From: Marivita sp. XM-24bin2 | Lineage (GTDB): Bacteria; Pseudomonadota; Alphaproteobacteria; Rhodobacterales; Rhodobacteraceae | Direction of reading: 5' to 3' | Assembly: GCA_003149565.1 (NCBI GenBank) | Contig: QCWH01000011.1 | Coordinates: 1-64,000, forward strand | DNA: 64,000 bases | Part shown: in pieces, positions 32,701 to 43,038 of the stretch | How positions within the stretch are numbered: the first letter of the stretch is position 1 | How the letters are laid out: each line of letters opens with the position of its first letter | The notes under the pieces: model-generated | Databases searched by the model: none | Seen by the model: the letters and a program-made list of their open reading frames with translations, nothing else | Told to the model about the DNA's origin: nothing | Translations under genes and position numbers: made by a program

Positions 32701-35228
32701 TGGCGCTGGGCACAGCGGCGCGCTTCGCCCGTCGAGAACTGCGCGGCGGTCTGAAAGGCTTTCGCATCTTTCTCGCCTGTCTCGCCTTGGGCGTGGCGGC
32801 AATTGCGGGGGTCGGATCAGTTCGGTCCGCGATCCAGTCAGGGCTCGAAGCGCAAGGTTCGATCCTGCTGGGCGGAGATGCATCGGTGGAGTTCACCTAT
32901 CGCTTTGCTGAGCCTGAAGAACGCGCCTATCTTGAAAGCATCTCCACCGGCATTTCCGAGATTACCGATTTCCGCTCGATGGTTGTGAAAGACCCTGACG
33001 GGGTCGCTGAACGAGCGCTCACACAGGTAAAATCAGTCGATGACGCCTACCCGCTGACCGGCGAGGTTATACTTGAGCCCGCTATGACGCTGGCAGAGGC
33101 GCTTGCCGGAACGCGGGACCAGCCCGGTGCGGTTATGGCACCTCTTCTTGCGGACCGATTGGGCCTTCAGCCCGGTGACAGCTTTCGCCTCGGCACACAG
33201 GATTTCACCCTGTCTGCAATCCTTATCAACGAACCTGACAGTTCGGCCTCTGGCTTCTCACTGGGTCCGCGCACTTTGGTGACAACTGACGCCCTGCGCG
33301 ATGCGGGTCTTTTGCAACCCGGCACACTATACGAGACCGAATACCGTTTGGTGCTGCCCCCAAACAGCGATCTCGACTCGCTCGAAACCGCAACGGAAGA
33401 GGCGTTTCCCAGCAGCGGTCTGCGCTGGCGGGACTCAAGAAACGGCGCACCCGGCGTCGCGCGTTTCGTTGAACGACTGGGCGCTTTCCTGATCCTTGTA
33501 GGTCTGTCGGGCCTGGCTGTAGGCGGCATAGGTGTGTCTGCCGCCGTCCGCGCCTATCTGGCTCGCAAGACCAGCGTGATCGCCACACTTCGCACCCTTG
33601 GAGCCACCCGCGCGACGATCTTTCAGACCTACTTCCTCCAGATCGGCGCTCTGAGCCTCTTGGGCATCGCTATTGGCCTTGTGCTGGGCGCACTTGTTCC
33701 AATTCTGTTTGGCCCTCTTATCAGCGCCTCGCTTCCGGTGCCCGCGATTTTCACCATTCACCCGGCCCCGCTGATCGAAGCCGCGCTTTACGGTATCCTG
33801 ACCGCTCTGGTATTCACCCTTTGGCCACTGGCGCGGACCGAAGACATCCGACCAGCGATGCTCTTTCGCGATGCACTTGATGGCGGCAAAGCGCTACCTG
33901 CGTGGCGTTACGTGATTGCGACACTTGTCTTGCTGGGTCTGTTGGTCGGTGTCGCCTCGCTCTTTTCAGGCAGCCCGTTTCTGACGCTCTGGACAGCAGG
34001 AGGTCTGATCGGCGCGCTGGTTGTGCTTGTGGTCGCAGCCATCGCCATCCGCTGGATCGCGAAACGCTCCACCAAGGCCACACGTGGCCATCCAACGTGG
34101 CGGTGGGCGCTGGCCTCGATCGGCGGCCCACGCGACGCCGCAGCCCCCGTCGTGCTGTCGCTGGGCCTCGGCCTGTCTGTTCTCGCCGCCGTTGGTCAGA
34201 TCGACGGAAACCTGCGCACCGCCATCGCCCGCGACCTGCCCGACGTTGCGCCTGCATACTTCTTCGTCGATATCCAACCGAATCAGATCCAGAACTACAT
34301 CGATATCCTTGAAAACGATCCTGCCGTGGACCGCATCGACACCGCACCGATGTTGAGGGGCGTTCTGAGCGAAATCAACGGCCGTCCTGCACGCGAGGTG
34401 GCTGGCGACCATTGGGTCGTCACCGGCGACCGGGGGATAACATATGCGGCGCAGCCTGATGCAAACACCCGCATCGTAGCTGGCGAATGGTGGGACGCCG
34501 ACCATGACGGCCCTGCGGAAGTGAGCTTTGCGATCGAAGAAGCCGAAGAAATGGGCCTGTCGCTGGGCGACACACTCACCGTTAATGTGCTGGGCCGGGA
34601 TATCACAGCCACGATCACCAGCTTCCGCGACGTGGACTTCTCGACCGCCGGCATGGGCTTTGTGATGACCCTCACACCGAATGCACTGCAGGGCGCACCG
34701 CACACCTTCATCTCGACCGTATACGCCCCTGCCGAAGATGAGGCGCGCATCCTGCGCGAACTCGCCACAGCCTTCCCGAATATCACAGCGATCAGTGTCC
34801 GCGATGCCATCGACCGCGTGAGCGTCCTGCTTGAAGGGATCGGTGCAGCCGTCCGCTGGGGCGCTGCTGCCACCCTGCTCACTGGCTTCCTTGTTTTGAT
34901 CGGTGCAGCCGCTGCGGGCGAAGGGGCGCGCACCTACGAGGCAGCTGTGCTGAAAACGCTGGGTGCCAGCCGCGCCCGTATCCTGCAAAGCTTTGCACTT
35001 CGATCGGCGCTTCTGGGCGGCGGTGCGGGAGTTGTTGCCTTGGCTGCGGGCATCCTGGGCAGCTGGGCCGTGATGACCTTCATCATGGACAGCAGCTTTG
35101 CCGTGGTCTGGCCGTCTGCCTTGGGCATTGTTGTCGGCGGCGTCCTGGCAACGCTAGTTGCCGGGCTGATCTTTGCCTGGCGTCCTTTGGCTGCGCGTCC
35201 CGCCCAAGTGCTCCGGGCGCGGGAATGA
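32700..35228 (+). CDS. ybbP: FtsX/MacB-like ABC permease (YbbP type)
   Basis: An 842-residue permease with two FtsX-type repeats. It has an N-terminal helix (GFRIFLACLALGVAAIAGVG) and a large periplasmic region. Membrane blocks follow around residues 255-420 (FLILVGLSGLAVGGIGVSAA, SVIATLRTLGATRATIFQTY) and 730-840 (YEAAVLKTLGASRARILQSF). It is expected to work with YbbA in a mechanotransmission-type or lipid/lipoprotein-related role. The start overlaps the stop of ybbA. The C-terminus is complete. Confidence 0.92.
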   Translation: MALGTAARFARRELRGGLKGFRIFLACLALGVAAIAGVGSVRSAIQSGLEAQGSILLGGDASVEFTYRFAEPEERAYLESISTGISEITDFRSMVVKDPDGVAERALTQVKSVDDAYPLTGEVILEPAMTLAEALAGTRDQPGAVMAPLLADRLGLQPGDSFRLGTQDFTLSAILINEPDSSASGFSLGPRTLVTTDALRDAGLLQPGTLYETEYRLVLPPNSDLDSLETATEEAFPSSGLRWRDSRNGAPGVARFVERLGAFLILVGLSGLAVGGIGVSAAVRAYLARKTSVIATLRTLGATRATIFQTYFLQIGALSLLGIAIGLVLGALVPILFGPLISASLPVPAIFTIHPAPLIEAALYGILTALVFTLWPLARTEDIRPAMLFRDALDGGKALPAWRYVIATLVLLGLLVGVASLFSGSPFLTLWTAGGLIGALVVLVVAAIAIRWIAKRSTKATRGHPTWRWALASIGGPRDAAAPVVLSLGLGLSVLAAVGQIDGNLRTAIARDLPDVAPAYFFVDIQPNQIQNYIDILENDPAVDRIDTAPMLRGVLSEINGRPAREVAGDHWVVTGDRGITYAAQPDANTRIVAGEWWDADHDGPAEVSFAIEEAEEMGLSLGDTLTVNVLGRDITATITSFRDVDFSTAGMGFVMTLTPNALQGAPHTFISTVYAPAEDEARILRELATAFPNITAISVRDAIDRVSVLLEGIGAAVRWGAAATLLTGFLVLIGAAAAGEGARTYEAAVLKTLGASRARILQSFALRSALLGGGAGVVALAAGILGSWAVMTFIMDSSFAVVWPSALGIVVGGVLATLVAGLIFAWRPLAARPAQVLRARE

Positions 35229-35326
35229 GGGGCCTCAGGCGCAGGCAAGGGCAATAAACCACCTTGCCCTGACGCCATTCCCTTGGCATGCCCCGGGCAA
35301 CCCACTTTCCAGAACCGAGTCGCCCG

Positions 35327-36199
35327 ATGTCCGATAGCCTCCCGATGACGATCCCGGCCCCGCTGACGCCGGCGCAACGTACGCAGATCATCAATCTCGT
35401 CCGCCGTGCCGCGCGCGCTGAAATCCTGCCGCGTTTCCGAACATTAAGCGCTCACGACATCGACCAGAAATCCGGTCCCATGGATGTGGTGACCGCCGCC
35501 GACAAAGAGGCGGAAAAAATGATTGCGCGGGGATTGCTGGCAATGTTCCCCAATGCCCATATCGTTGGCGAAGAAAGCGTGACGGATGAGAAAGTAGCTG
35601 GCCTCGCCGACGCTGAAATGGGCTTCACCATTGATCCCGTGGACGGCACCTGGAACTTTGCCCACGGTTTGGCCACATTTGGCGTGATCTTGTCGATGAC
35701 CCGCTTTGGCGTTCCGGTGTTCGGACTGATCTACGATCCGATCACAGACGAAGTGTTGATCGCCGACGAAACCGGGCCGGCGCAAGTAATGGCACCACGA
35801 CGTCCCGCCCGCAACGTTACCGTTTCCAACGGCGGTCCGGTGGAAAGCCTCAGCGGGTTTGCTTCGGCCTACAACATTCCGGAAAACAAACGCGCCGAGT
35901 TGATCGGTCTGATGACCCGCTTCCAGCGGCTTTATTCACTGCGCTGTGCCGCGCATGAATTTCGCATGGTCGCGCAAGGGCACGTCGATTTTATCCTGTG
36001 TCCAAACCTCACACCTTGGGATCATGCAGCCGGAGCGCTGATCGTGCAGCGCGCTGGTGGCCATGTCGCCTGCCTCGACGGCTCGGAATACCGGGCTCAG
36101 ATGCGAGAAGGCTATCTGCTCTGCGCGTCAGATGCAGCAACTTGGGGGCGCGTTCGGGACACAATGTCATTCCTGCTGGAAGATCAGCCCAACGGCTGA
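35327..36199 (+). CDS. Inositol monophosphatase-family enzyme (possible histidinol phosphatase HisN)
   Basis: A 290-residue phosphatase with the metal-binding motifs of the family: DVVTAADKEAEK, VGEES, DPVDGTWNFAHG and WDHAAGALIVQRAGG. Members hydrolyse inositol phosphate, histidinol phosphate or 3'-phosphoadenosine phosphate. In alphaproteobacteria a HisN of this fold supplies histidinol phosphatase, but no his gene is nearby, so the substrate is open. ATG at 35327 is chosen; ATG at 35345 is also possible. Ribosome sites are weak for both. Confidence 0.85.
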   Translation: MSDSLPMTIPAPLTPAQRTQIINLVRRAARAEILPRFRTLSAHDIDQKSGPMDVVTAADKEAEKMIARGLLAMFPNAHIVGEESVTDEKVAGLADAEMGFTIDPVDGTWNFAHGLATFGVILSMTRFGVPVFGLIYDPITDEVLIADETGPAQVMAPRRPARNVTVSNGGPVESLSGFASAYNIPENKRAELIGLMTRFQRLYSLRCAAHEFRMVAQGHVDFILCPNLTPWDHAAGALIVQRAGGHVACLDGSEYRAQMREGYLLCASDAATWGRVRDTMSFLLEDQPNG

Positions 36200-36204
36200 A
36201 CCGC

Positions 36205-36846
36205 CTAACGCGTCAGGACAACATCAGCGCCGACATCAAGGCCCTGCTCGACTGCATCAATCAGGTAATGCGCCACGCTGGTCCGAGAAATCAGCCCGTT
36301 GCGCCATGTATTCGGATCGCGCAGGATCTTGTAGTCCTCGGTTCTGGCGCCCTTCGTCAGGATCACCGGCCGAACAATTGTCCACTCCAGTGAAGACGCC
36401 TCGATCGCGGCCTCTTGACGATCCTTATCCGCATACGGTTTCCCCAGAACAGCGCGATGACCGGTGCGCTCGACCCAGCTCATTGCAGCCTTGCTGCGGC
36501 CCGCACCAAACCCGGTCACCGCGACAAGCCGCGTCTGACCCGTCCGAGACATGGCGTCGATCAACACACGAGTGGTTTCGGAAAAGAGCGTCTCGTCCTC
36601 CCACAGCATCGCCAGCCGTTCCGTGATGCCAAGCGCATAGATCACGGCAGACACGCCGTCCAGAGCGAGAGCCACATCCGATTCGGAGGTGGCGTCCCCT
36701 TTGAACGGCTCGACCAGATCGGTCCTTTCAAGCGTGTCTGCACTACGCGCGAAGGCGCGGACGGACAGCCCGCGACCTACGGCCTCGTCCAAGGCGCAGC
36801 GCCCGATCCCGGACGTCGCCCCCATGATCAGAATAGGTCGAGTCAA
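36205..36846 (-). CDS. NAD(P)-binding Rossmann protein (SDR/NmrA-like)
   Basis: A 213-residue protein with the nucleotide-binding start PILIMGATSGIGRCALDEAV and an atypical-SDR body (DATSESDVALALDGVSAVIY, LVAVTGFGAGRS, EWTIVRPVILTKG). It resembles BLVRB/NmrA-type oxidoreductases that bind NAD(P); the substrate is unknown. The start appears to be TTG at 36846, overlapping the stop of a small upstream frame (TTGA). It is convergent with the phosphatase gene, only 5 bases apart. Confidence 0.8.
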   Translation of the reverse strand: MTRPILIMGATSGIGRCALDEAVGRGLSVRAFARSADTLERTDLVEPFKGDATSESDVALALDGVSAVIYALGITERLAMLWEDETLFSETTRVLIDAMSRTGQTRLVAVTGFGAGRSKAAMSWVERTGHRAVLGKPYADKDRQEAAIEASSLEWTIVRPVILTKGARTEDYKILRDPNTWRNGLISRTSVAHYLIDAVEQGLDVGADVVLTR

Positions 36847-37025
36847 TTCTGCAGATCCTCAAAATGTGCGGTGTAGCGCCGATGTTGCGACCGGTCATGC
36901 TTGAGCGCGAGGTTCCCGCGATAGGGCGACACTGTCACAACAGGAATGGCTCGTTGCTCATCCGCCAAGGTCCTGCTGCTCATGCCACGCATCCGTTGTC
37001 GTAAATTCCGCAGTATATATTTCAT
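36843..37025 (-). CDS. Small basic hypothetical protein (60 aa)
   Basis: A 60-residue frame rich in Arg and Lys (YILRNLRQRMRGMSSRT, NLALKHDRSQHRRY). Its stop overlaps the TTG start of the SDR-like gene, so translational coupling would explain how that weak start is used. The start chosen (ATG 37025) has only a poor GAGAG before it, and other starts are possible. I do not recognise a family. Low confidence. Confidence 0.35.
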   Translation of the reverse strand: MKYILRNLRQRMRGMSSRTLADEQRAIPVVTVSPYRGNLALKHDRSQHRRYTAHFEDLQN

Positions 37026-37104
37026 ACTCTCGAAACATAGCGCAGCTGTATTGGTTGCAACCGCTACAACCCAATTTTCGACAACAGCCGGTGCAAACAT
37101 AGTC

Positions 37105-37124
37105 GGCCGGGTAAAAACCCGGCC
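37105..37124. terminator. Hairpin behind gcvP
   Basis: GGCCGGGT-aaaa-ACCCGGCC, a perfect 8-bp stem 27 bases behind the gcvP stop. Read on the minus strand the loop is TTTT and no long T-run follows, so termination strength is uncertain. Confidence 0.55.
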
Positions 37125-37151
37125 GGTTGCAAATTCGAAAATCTCAGGAGT

Positions 37152-39995
37152 TCATTCCGCCGCCTCGGCGTAATCCTCCATCGGAGGGCAAGTGCAGATC
37201 AGATGCCGGTCCCCATACGCGTTATCAACCCGGTTGACGGGCGGCCAGTATTTGTCCACGCGGAAAGCGCCAGGTGGAAAACAGCCCTGTTCACGGCTGT
37301 AAGGCCGATCCCACTCACGCACCAAGTCCTCCATTGTATGCGGAGCGAGTTTGAGCGGGTTTACATCACGGTCAATATGACCGTCTTCGATGTCGCGGAT
37401 TTCCTGCCGTATCGCGAGCATGGCATCGCAAAACCGATCCAGTTCCGCTTTGGTCTCAGACTCGGTCGGCTCCACCATCAGCGTCCCTGCAACAGGCCAG
37501 CTCATCGTTGGCGCATGGAAACCCGCATCCATCAAGCGTTTGGCAATATCCTCAACCGTCACACCCGCTGATTTCTCGAAAGGCCGCACGTCAAGAATAC
37601 ATTCATGTGCGACACGCCCCTTCTCGCCGCGGTAAAGAACGTCATATGCCCCTTCAAGGCGCGTCGCGATGTAATTGGCGTTCAGGATCGCGACCCGGGT
37701 CGCCTGGGTCAGCCCTTCCCCGCCCATCATCAGGCAGTACGCCCAGGAAATCGGCAACAGCGAAGGAGACCCATAGGGTGCCGCACTCACAGCGCCTTCG
37801 CCCGACACCGGGTGACCGGGCAGATGCGGGACCAGATGCGCTTTCACCCCAATCGGGCCCATACCGGGTCCGCCACCACCATGCGGAATGCAGAAGGTCT
37901 TGTGCAGATTAAGGTGGCTGACATCACCTCCCAGATCACCAGGCCGTGACAGACCGACCATCGCATTCATGTTGGCCCCGTCGATGTAGACCTGCCCACC
38001 GTGCTCATGGGTGATCGCGCAGACATCCTTTACAGTGCCCTCGAACACGCCGTGGGTCGATGGATAGGTGATCATCGTTCCAGCAAGATTTTCGGAATGC
38101 TGCTCCGCCTTGGTGCGAAAATCATCAAGGTCGATGGAACCGTTCTCGTCACATTTCACCGGCACCACTTTCCAGCCGACCATCTGGGCCGAGGCAGGGT
38201 TGGTCCCATGCGCATTCACCGGGATCAGGCAGATGTTGCGATGCCCTTGCCCGTTCGCCCGGTGATAGCCCGCAATGGCCAAAAGCCCCGCATACTCCCC
38301 CTGTGCACCCGAGTTGGGCTGCATCGAAATCGCATCATAGCCCGTGATCGTGCATAGTTTCGCGTTCAGATCAGCGATCAGATTATGATAACCGCGCACC
38401 TGATCGTCTGGCACATACGGATGAATATCCGCAAACTCACGCCAGCTTACCGGCATCATCTCCGCCGCTGAATTGAGCTTCATGGTACAAGACCCAAGCG
38501 GGATCATCGCCCGGTCAAGCGCCAGATCCCGGTCCGCCAGACGGCGCATGTAGCGCATCATCTCGGTCTCAGCACGGTTCATGTGGAACACGTCGTGCTG
38601 CAGATACTCCGACGTCCGCAAAAGTGCCTCCGGAAGGCGATACTCCGGCGTGAGATCATCATCTTTCTGCACAAGACCAAAAGCACGCCAAACTGCCTCA
38701 ATCGTTGCAGGCCGGGACTTCTCGTCCATCGAGATACCGATCTTGGTCTTTCCGACCGGGCGGAGGTTCAGACCTTCGCGCTCAGCCGCCTGCAAAACGC
38801 CGCGCTGCAAGAGGCCCACATCCACAGTGATCGTGTCAAAAAACGCCTTGGGCTCCACCTTGAAGCCGGCCGCTTCAAGCCCTTTCGTCAGGCGTACCGT
38901 TTTGCGATGGATGCGCTGCGCAATGGCCCGCAGGCCTTTTGGGCCATGGAATACCGCGTAGAACCCGGCCATCACCGCCAGAAGCGCCTGCGCTGTACAC
39001 ACATTCGACGTCGCCTTTTCGCGGCGGATATGCTGTTCACGGGTCTGCAACGCGAGCCGGTAGGCCTTGTTGCCGTGGCTGTCGATCGAAATGCCAACAA
39101 TACGTCCCGGCATCGCGCGCTTATACGCATCTTTTGTGGCCATATAGGCTGCGTGCGGACCTCCGTAACCCAGAGGGATACCAAAGCGCTGGGTCGAACC
39201 GATCGCGATATCTGCGTCCATCGCACCTGGCTCTTTCAAAAGGCACAGCGCCATCGGATCCGCTGACATGACAGCAATGGCTTTGGCGTCATGCAGCCGT
39301 GCGATATCGTCAGTAAAATCCCGCAAATGGCCGTACGTGCCGGGATACTGGAATATCGCGCCGAACACCGCCTCGGGATCCATGTCGGCGACATCACCCA
39401 CAACCACCTCGATCCCAAGCGGCGCAGCACGTGTCTTCATCACCGCGATGTTCTGCGGGTGACAGTTTTCGTCGACAAAAAACGCCGTTGCTTTCGATTT
39501 CGCGACCCGCTGCGCCATCGTCATCGCTTCAGCACAGGCGGTCGCCTCATCCAGTAGGGACGCGTTGGCAATCTCCAGACCGGTCAGGTCGCTGATCATG
39601 GTCTGGTAATTCAACAGCGCCTCAAGACGGCCCTGGCTGATCTCCGGCTGATAGGGCGTGTAGGCCGTGTACCAAGCCGGGTTCTCGAAAATGTTGCGCT
39701 GAATGGCCGGCGGGGTGACCGTGTCGTAATATCCCATACCAATCAGCGATGTCATGACAGTGTTCTGAGACGCCACCTGCCGCATGTGATACAGCAATTC
39801 CCGCTCGGACAGCGCTTTGCCGAAATCCAGCGCAGTCTCCTGCCGGATTGCTTCTGGAACTGTCTGCGAGATCAGCTCTTCAAGCTCGGACACACCGACC
39901 GTTGCCAGCATCTCTGCCATCTCTGCAGGGGACGGACCGATGTGGCGCCTATTGGCAAAATCATACGGAAGATAGTCTATGGCATCATAACCCAT
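37152..39995 (-). CDS. gcvP: Glycine dehydrogenase (decarboxylating), P-protein
   Basis: A 947-residue single-chain P-protein. The N-terminal half ([36 protein letters not shown]) lacks the active lysine. The C-terminal half carries the PLP lysine in [20 protein letters not shown]. It decarboxylates glycine and hands the aminomethyl group to the lipoyl arm of GcvH. It is the last gene of gcvT-gcvH-gcvP, 131 bases behind gcvH, with a hairpin in that gap. Expression should be governed by the glycine riboswitch upstream of gcvT. Confidence 0.97.
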   Translation of the reverse strand: MGYDAIDYLPYDFANRRHIGPSPAEMAEMLATVGVSELEELISQTVPEAIRQETALDFGKALSERELLYHMRQVASQNTVMTSLIGMGYYDTVTPPAIQRNIFENPAWYTAYTPYQPEISQGRLEALLNYQTMISDLTGLEIANASLLDEATACAEAMTMAQRVAKSKATAFFVDENCHPQNIAVMKTRAAPLGIEVVVGDVADMDPEAVFGAIFQYPGTYGHLRDFTDDIARLHDAKAIAVMSADPMALCLLKEPGAMDADIAIGSTQRFGIPLGYGGPHAAYMATKDAYKRAMPGRIVGISIDSHGNKAYRLALQTREQHIRREKATSNVCTAQALLAVMAGFYAVFHGPKGLRAIAQRIHRKTVRLTKGLEAAGFKVEPKAFFDTITVDVGLLQRGVLQAAEREGLNLRPVGKTKIGISMDEKSRPATIEAVWRAFGLVQKDDDLTPEYRLPEALLRTSEYLQHDVFHMNRAETEMMRYMRRLADRDLALDRAMIPLGSCTMKLNSAAEMMPVSWREFADIHPYVPDDQVRGYHNLIADLNAKLCTITGYDAISMQPNSGAQGEYAGLLAIAGYHRANGQGHRNICLIPVNAHGTNPASAQMVGWKVVPVKCDENGSIDLDDFRTKAEQHSENLAGTMITYPSTHGVFEGTVKDVCAITHEHGGQVYIDGANMNAMVGLSRPGDLGGDVSHLNLHKTFCIPHGGGGPGMGPIGVKAHLVPHLPGHPVSGEGAVSAAPYGSPSLLPISWAYCLMMGGEGLTQATRVAILNANYIATRLEGAYDVLYRGEKGRVAHECILDVRPFEKSAGVTVEDIAKRLMDAGFHAPTMSWPVAGTLMVEPTESETKAELDRFCDAMLAIRQEIRDIEDGHIDRDVNPLKLAPHTMEDLVREWDRPYSREQGCFPPGAFRVDKYWPPVNRVDNAYGDRHLICTCPPMEDYAEAAE

Positions 39996-40100
39996 ATCGT
40001 GCTCCTTGCGGTCCGGAACGGCACACCGTCCCCTGCTTCTTCTTTTTTCAAATATGCATCTGCGACAGCAGCCACGGGCTGCCCGGTCGGGGCAAAGCCA

Positions 40101-40119
40101 AGGGCGGACACACCGCCCT
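40101..40119. terminator. Hairpin between gcvH and gcvP
   Basis: AGGGCGG-acaca-CCGCCCT lies 8 bases behind the gcvH stop, on the minus-strand transcript. It lacks a T-run and may lower read-through into gcvP or protect the gcvTH mRNA end. Confidence 0.4.
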
Positions 40120-40126
40120 GGCAGGA

Positions 40127-40486
40127 TCAGCCGATGTACTTCTTGTACGCGGCCTCATCCATCATATCGTCCAACGCCGACAGGTCCTCGATCTTCATCT
40201 TGAAGAACCAGGAATCCCCTTCCGGGTCCTCGTTGACCTTGCCCGGCTCGTCCACGAGTGCTTCGTTCACTTCGGTGATCTCACCGTCCAGCGGCGCAAG
40301 AATATCCGAGGCGGCCTTCACCGACTCGATCACGACCACCTCGTCATCCTTGCTTACGGTAGAACCTTCGTCCGGCAATTCGATGAACACCACATCGCCC
40401 AGCTGCTCGGCAGCATGTGCGGTGATGCCAACGACCACCTCGTCGCCCTCGACGCGCAGCCATTCATGTTCTTCGGTGTACTTCAT
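40127..40486 (-). CDS. gcvH: Glycine cleavage system H protein
   Basis: A 119-residue lipoyl carrier with lipoylation site K57 in [16 protein letters not shown] and the family start [20 protein letters not shown]. It shuttles the aminomethyl group between GcvP and GcvT. ATG at 40486 has AGAGGGA upstream. It lies 19 bases behind gcvT. Confidence 0.97.
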   Translation of the reverse strand: MKYTEEHEWLRVEGDEVVVGITAHAAEQLGDVVFIELPDEGSTVSKDDEVVVIESVKAASDILAPLDGEITEVNEALVDEPGKVNEDPEGDSWFFKMKIEDLSALDDMMDEAAYKKYIG

Positions 40487-40505
40487 GATGTCCCTCTTGG
40501 AGTGA

Positions 40506-41630
40506 TTATCTTTTAAAACCTGCCGCGACAAAGGGCAGCGATGCAACTGTTACCGGCAACCGCTTTCCACGAACCTCGCCGAAAAGCGCGGTTCCTTCCT
40601 CGGAATAGGCGGTCTCGATATACCCCATCGCGACCGGTCCATTGACGCTTGGCCCAAACCCACCGGAGGTGACTGTGCCAACAGGATCATGTGCACCTAC
40701 CGAGGCGAACAGCGCCGTGCCCTCCCGCATCGGCGCGCGCCCGTCGGGTTTCAAGCCGACGCGCTGACGGGCAACGCCCTCGGCAAGCTCGCCAAGGATA
40801 CGATCTGCCCCAGGGAAACCGCCTTCGCGATCCCCGGCCGCACGCCGGGCCTTCTGAATACCCCATGTCAGACCAGCCTCAACCGGCGATGTCGTGTCAT
40901 CGATGTCATGCCCGTAAAGGCACAGCCCCGCCTCAAGCCGCAGGGAATCCCGCGCTCCGAGCCCAATTGCTTCAACATCGTCATGCTCCAGCAACGCTTT
41001 GGCCAAATCTGTGGCAGCGGCCACAGGAACGGATATCTCATATCCGTCTTCCCCGGTGTAGCCAGATCGGGACACCCAGCATTCGGCACCAGCAATCGGC
41101 ACGGTGGCAACATCCATGAATCGCATCTCGGATACCATCGGATGATGCTCGGCCAGCACAGCCTCTGCTTTTGGCCCCTGCAAAGCCAGCAACGCCCGGT
41201 TTTCAAGCAGCTTGACCGTCACGTCCGGTTCCAGCTCTGCGCGCATGCGGGCAACATCCGCCTCCTTGCAGGCCGCGTTCACCACGACAAAGAGGTGATC
41301 GTCCCGGTTGGCAAACATCAGATCGTCCTCGATCCCGCCTGCGGCGTTGGTGAAGAACCCGTAGCGTTGCCGACCTTCGTCAAGTCCCAACACGTCCTGC
41401 GGGATCAACCGCTCCAGCGCGGCTTTTGCGACTTCCGGGTCTTCAGACCGCAGGACAACCTGGCCCATGTGGCTGACATCGAACAGCCCCGCAGCTGCCC
41501 GGCAGTGCAGGTGCTCTTTCATCACACCAAGGCTGTATTGAACGGGCATTTCGTAACCCGCAAACGGCACCATCTTCGCGCCCAGCGCGACGTGCAGATC
41601 GTAAAGCGGTGTGCGTTTCAAATCGCTCAC
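40506..41630 (-). CDS. gcvT: Aminomethyltransferase, glycine cleavage T protein
   Basis: A 374-residue T-protein ([67 protein letters not shown]). It moves the one-carbon unit from lipoylated GcvH to tetrahydrofolate. GTG at 41630 is chosen because it has AGGGA 7 bases upstream and starts the conserved region; an earlier frame would run into the riboswitch. It is the first gene of the gcv operon. Confidence 0.95.
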   Translation of the reverse strand: MSDLKRTPLYDLHVALGAKMVPFAGYEMPVQYSLGVMKEHLHCRAAAGLFDVSHMGQVVLRSEDPEVAKAALERLIPQDVLGLDEGRQRYGFFTNAAGGIEDDLMFANRDDHLFVVVNAACKEADVARMRAELEPDVTVKLLENRALLALQGPKAEAVLAEHHPMVSEMRFMDVATVPIAGAECWVSRSGYTGEDGYEISVPVAAATDLAKALLEHDDVEAIGLGARDSLRLEAGLCLYGHDIDDTTSPVEAGLTWGIQKARRAAGDREGGFPGADRILGELAEGVARQRVGLKPDGRAPMREGTALFASVGAHDPVGTVTSGGFGPSVNGPVAMGYIETAYSEEGTALFGEVRGKRLPVTVASLPFVAAGFKR

Positions 41631-41699
41631 GCGGCATCCCTTCAGTTTCGACCGGATGCTTGTGTACGACAACCGGCATATTCCAAGCCACGCAACTGC

Positions 41700-41862
41700 G
41701 CGTCTGTCCTATGCCCCCTCTGTCCTTTCGCCTGAGATCGTTATCCCTTCGGCGCTCCGGGGCGGGCCCGGAATCTCTCCAGAGTCTATGTCCGCGACGG
41801 TCCTTCGGCCTGAGAGTTTCCGGGGGCGGTTGCTCCTTCGGCACCGGCGAACCGGTTCTCCC
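41700..41862 (-). ncRNA. Tandem glycine riboswitch upstream of gcvT
   Basis: On the minus strand two similar aptamers follow each other. The first (about 41862-41785) has GAGAGAACC, then GCCGAAGGAGCAA and AACTCTCAGGCCGAAGGACC. The second (about 41779-41700) has TCTGGAGAGAT, then GCCGAAGGGATAA and ATCTCAGGCGAAAGGACAGA. These are the known glycine aptamer elements, with a short linker between them. It ends 70 bases before the gcvT start, leaving room for a switch hairpin. By analogy it turns on the gcv operon when glycine is abundant. Confidence 0.93.
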
Positions 41863-41910
41863 ATCGTGGATGTATGCAGTGGTAGACCGAATCTTTCTCG
41901 GTCTCAAGTG

Positions 41911-42381
41911 TCAATCTGCCAGAGCCGCCTCACGTGCCGCGCACCCCCGCTCGGGGTTCAAAATATCCAGCAGATCGGCATTGGTACAGACCAGCGCCTC
42001 CAAGGTGATTGGATCGAGCGACCGGTAAAAGGCTTCGACCGCATCGGTCAGAGCCGTCCGCAAACGGCAGGCTTCGGTCAAAGGACAGGTATTGTCGACG
42101 TCGGCAAAGCATTCGGCCAATGGCACAGGGGCCTCTAACACTCGAAAGACGTCGCCAATATTGATCTGATCGGCAGGTCGCCCCAAAGACAACCCGCCAT
42201 TCCGACCACGCTGCGTGTGCAGGAATCCAAGCTGTGCGAGCTGATTGATCACTTGAGCCAGGTGGTTTTCGGACGCGTTACAGCGCTCAGCGATTTCCGT
42301 CTTGGTCACGAGACGCCCTGTGTTTGCCGCGCAGAACATGAGAACACGCATCGCGATATTGGTACGTTTTGTGACACGCAC
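41911..42381 (-). CDS. Rrf2-family iron-sulfur regulator (NsrR/RirA-like)
   Basis: A 156-residue Rrf2 protein with an N-terminal winged helix (TNIAMRVLMFCAANTGRLVT, EIAERCNASENHLAQVINQL) and the three-Cys cluster site C91, C99, C105 (CFADVDNTCPLTEAC). Such proteins sense nitric oxide (NsrR) or iron (RirA) through a [4Fe-4S] cluster. The sequence alone does not separate the two. It lies on the same strand just upstream of the glycine riboswitch; this may be chance, or read-through may add a second input to gcv. Confidence 0.88.
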   Translation of the reverse strand: MRVTKRTNIAMRVLMFCAANTGRLVTKTEIAERCNASENHLAQVINQLAQLGFLHTQRGRNGGLSLGRPADQINIGDVFRVLEAPVPLAECFADVDNTCPLTEACRLRTALTDAVEAFYRSLDPITLEALVCTNADLLDILNPERGCAAREAALAD

Positions 42382-42474
42382 GGCAGTTATCCTTATCAGA
42401 TCAGTTGGCCAACCCTAGCGGTTCATGCAAAGTTGTCTTTGATATACATCAACCACCCCAGAGCAGATAGCCCC

Positions 42475-43038
42475 GTGAAGCACCCCCACTTTTTTGGTTA
42501 CGGATCGCTGGTCAACCGCAAAACGCATGACTTCACTCCGCTCCACGCGGCCCGGATCACTGGTTGGCGGCGCAGCTGGCAGCGCGCTCCGAACCGACCT
42601 GCTGCGTTTCTGTCAGTGATTGCGGATGCGGCCTCAGACATTGAAGGCGTGATCGCTCCTGTTCCGAATGACGACTGGCTGGCGCTTGATGCCAGGGAGC
42701 ATTCCTACGCGCGGCTTGCGGTGACCGACGCGGTGAGCCACGCAGCAGACAATGTGAGAGACATCTCAATCTACGCGATACCACCAGACAGCGCAGCGCC
42801 ACCAGACGCGGATCACCCCATTTTGCTCAGTTATGTTGACGCTGTCCTTCAAGGCTATATGCGGGAATACGGTCACGCTGGCGCCGAACGCTTTGTTGCA
42901 TCCACCGAAGGGTGGAACACGCCCGTCCGAAACGACCGGGAGGACCCGGTCTACCCTCGAGCGCAGCGTCTCTCTAAAGAGGAGCAAGACTTCGTGGATG
43001 ACATGTTGCTTACAGCACGTGCCAAAGTGTTTGCCTGA
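42475..43038 (+). CDS. Gamma-glutamylcyclotransferase-family protein
   Basis: A 187-residue protein starting with the family motif HFFGYGSLVNRKTHDF, then ARITGWRRSWQRAP and EGVIAPVPNDDWLALDARE with the expected catalytic Glu in the last block. The fold converts gamma-glutamyl peptides to 5-oxoproline in some members; many bacterial ones have unknown substrates. The start is probably GTG at 42475; the longer frame overlaps the antisense Rrf2 gene. It overlaps the next gene by one base (TGATG). Confidence 0.8.
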   Translation: MKHPHFFGYGSLVNRKTHDFTPLHAARITGWRRSWQRAPNRPAAFLSVIADAASDIEGVIAPVPNDDWLALDAREHSYARLAVTDAVSHAADNVRDISIYAIPPDSAAPPDADHPILLSYVDAVLQGYMREYGHAGAERFVASTEGWNTPVRNDREDPVYPRAQRLSKEEQDFVDDMLLTARAKVFA

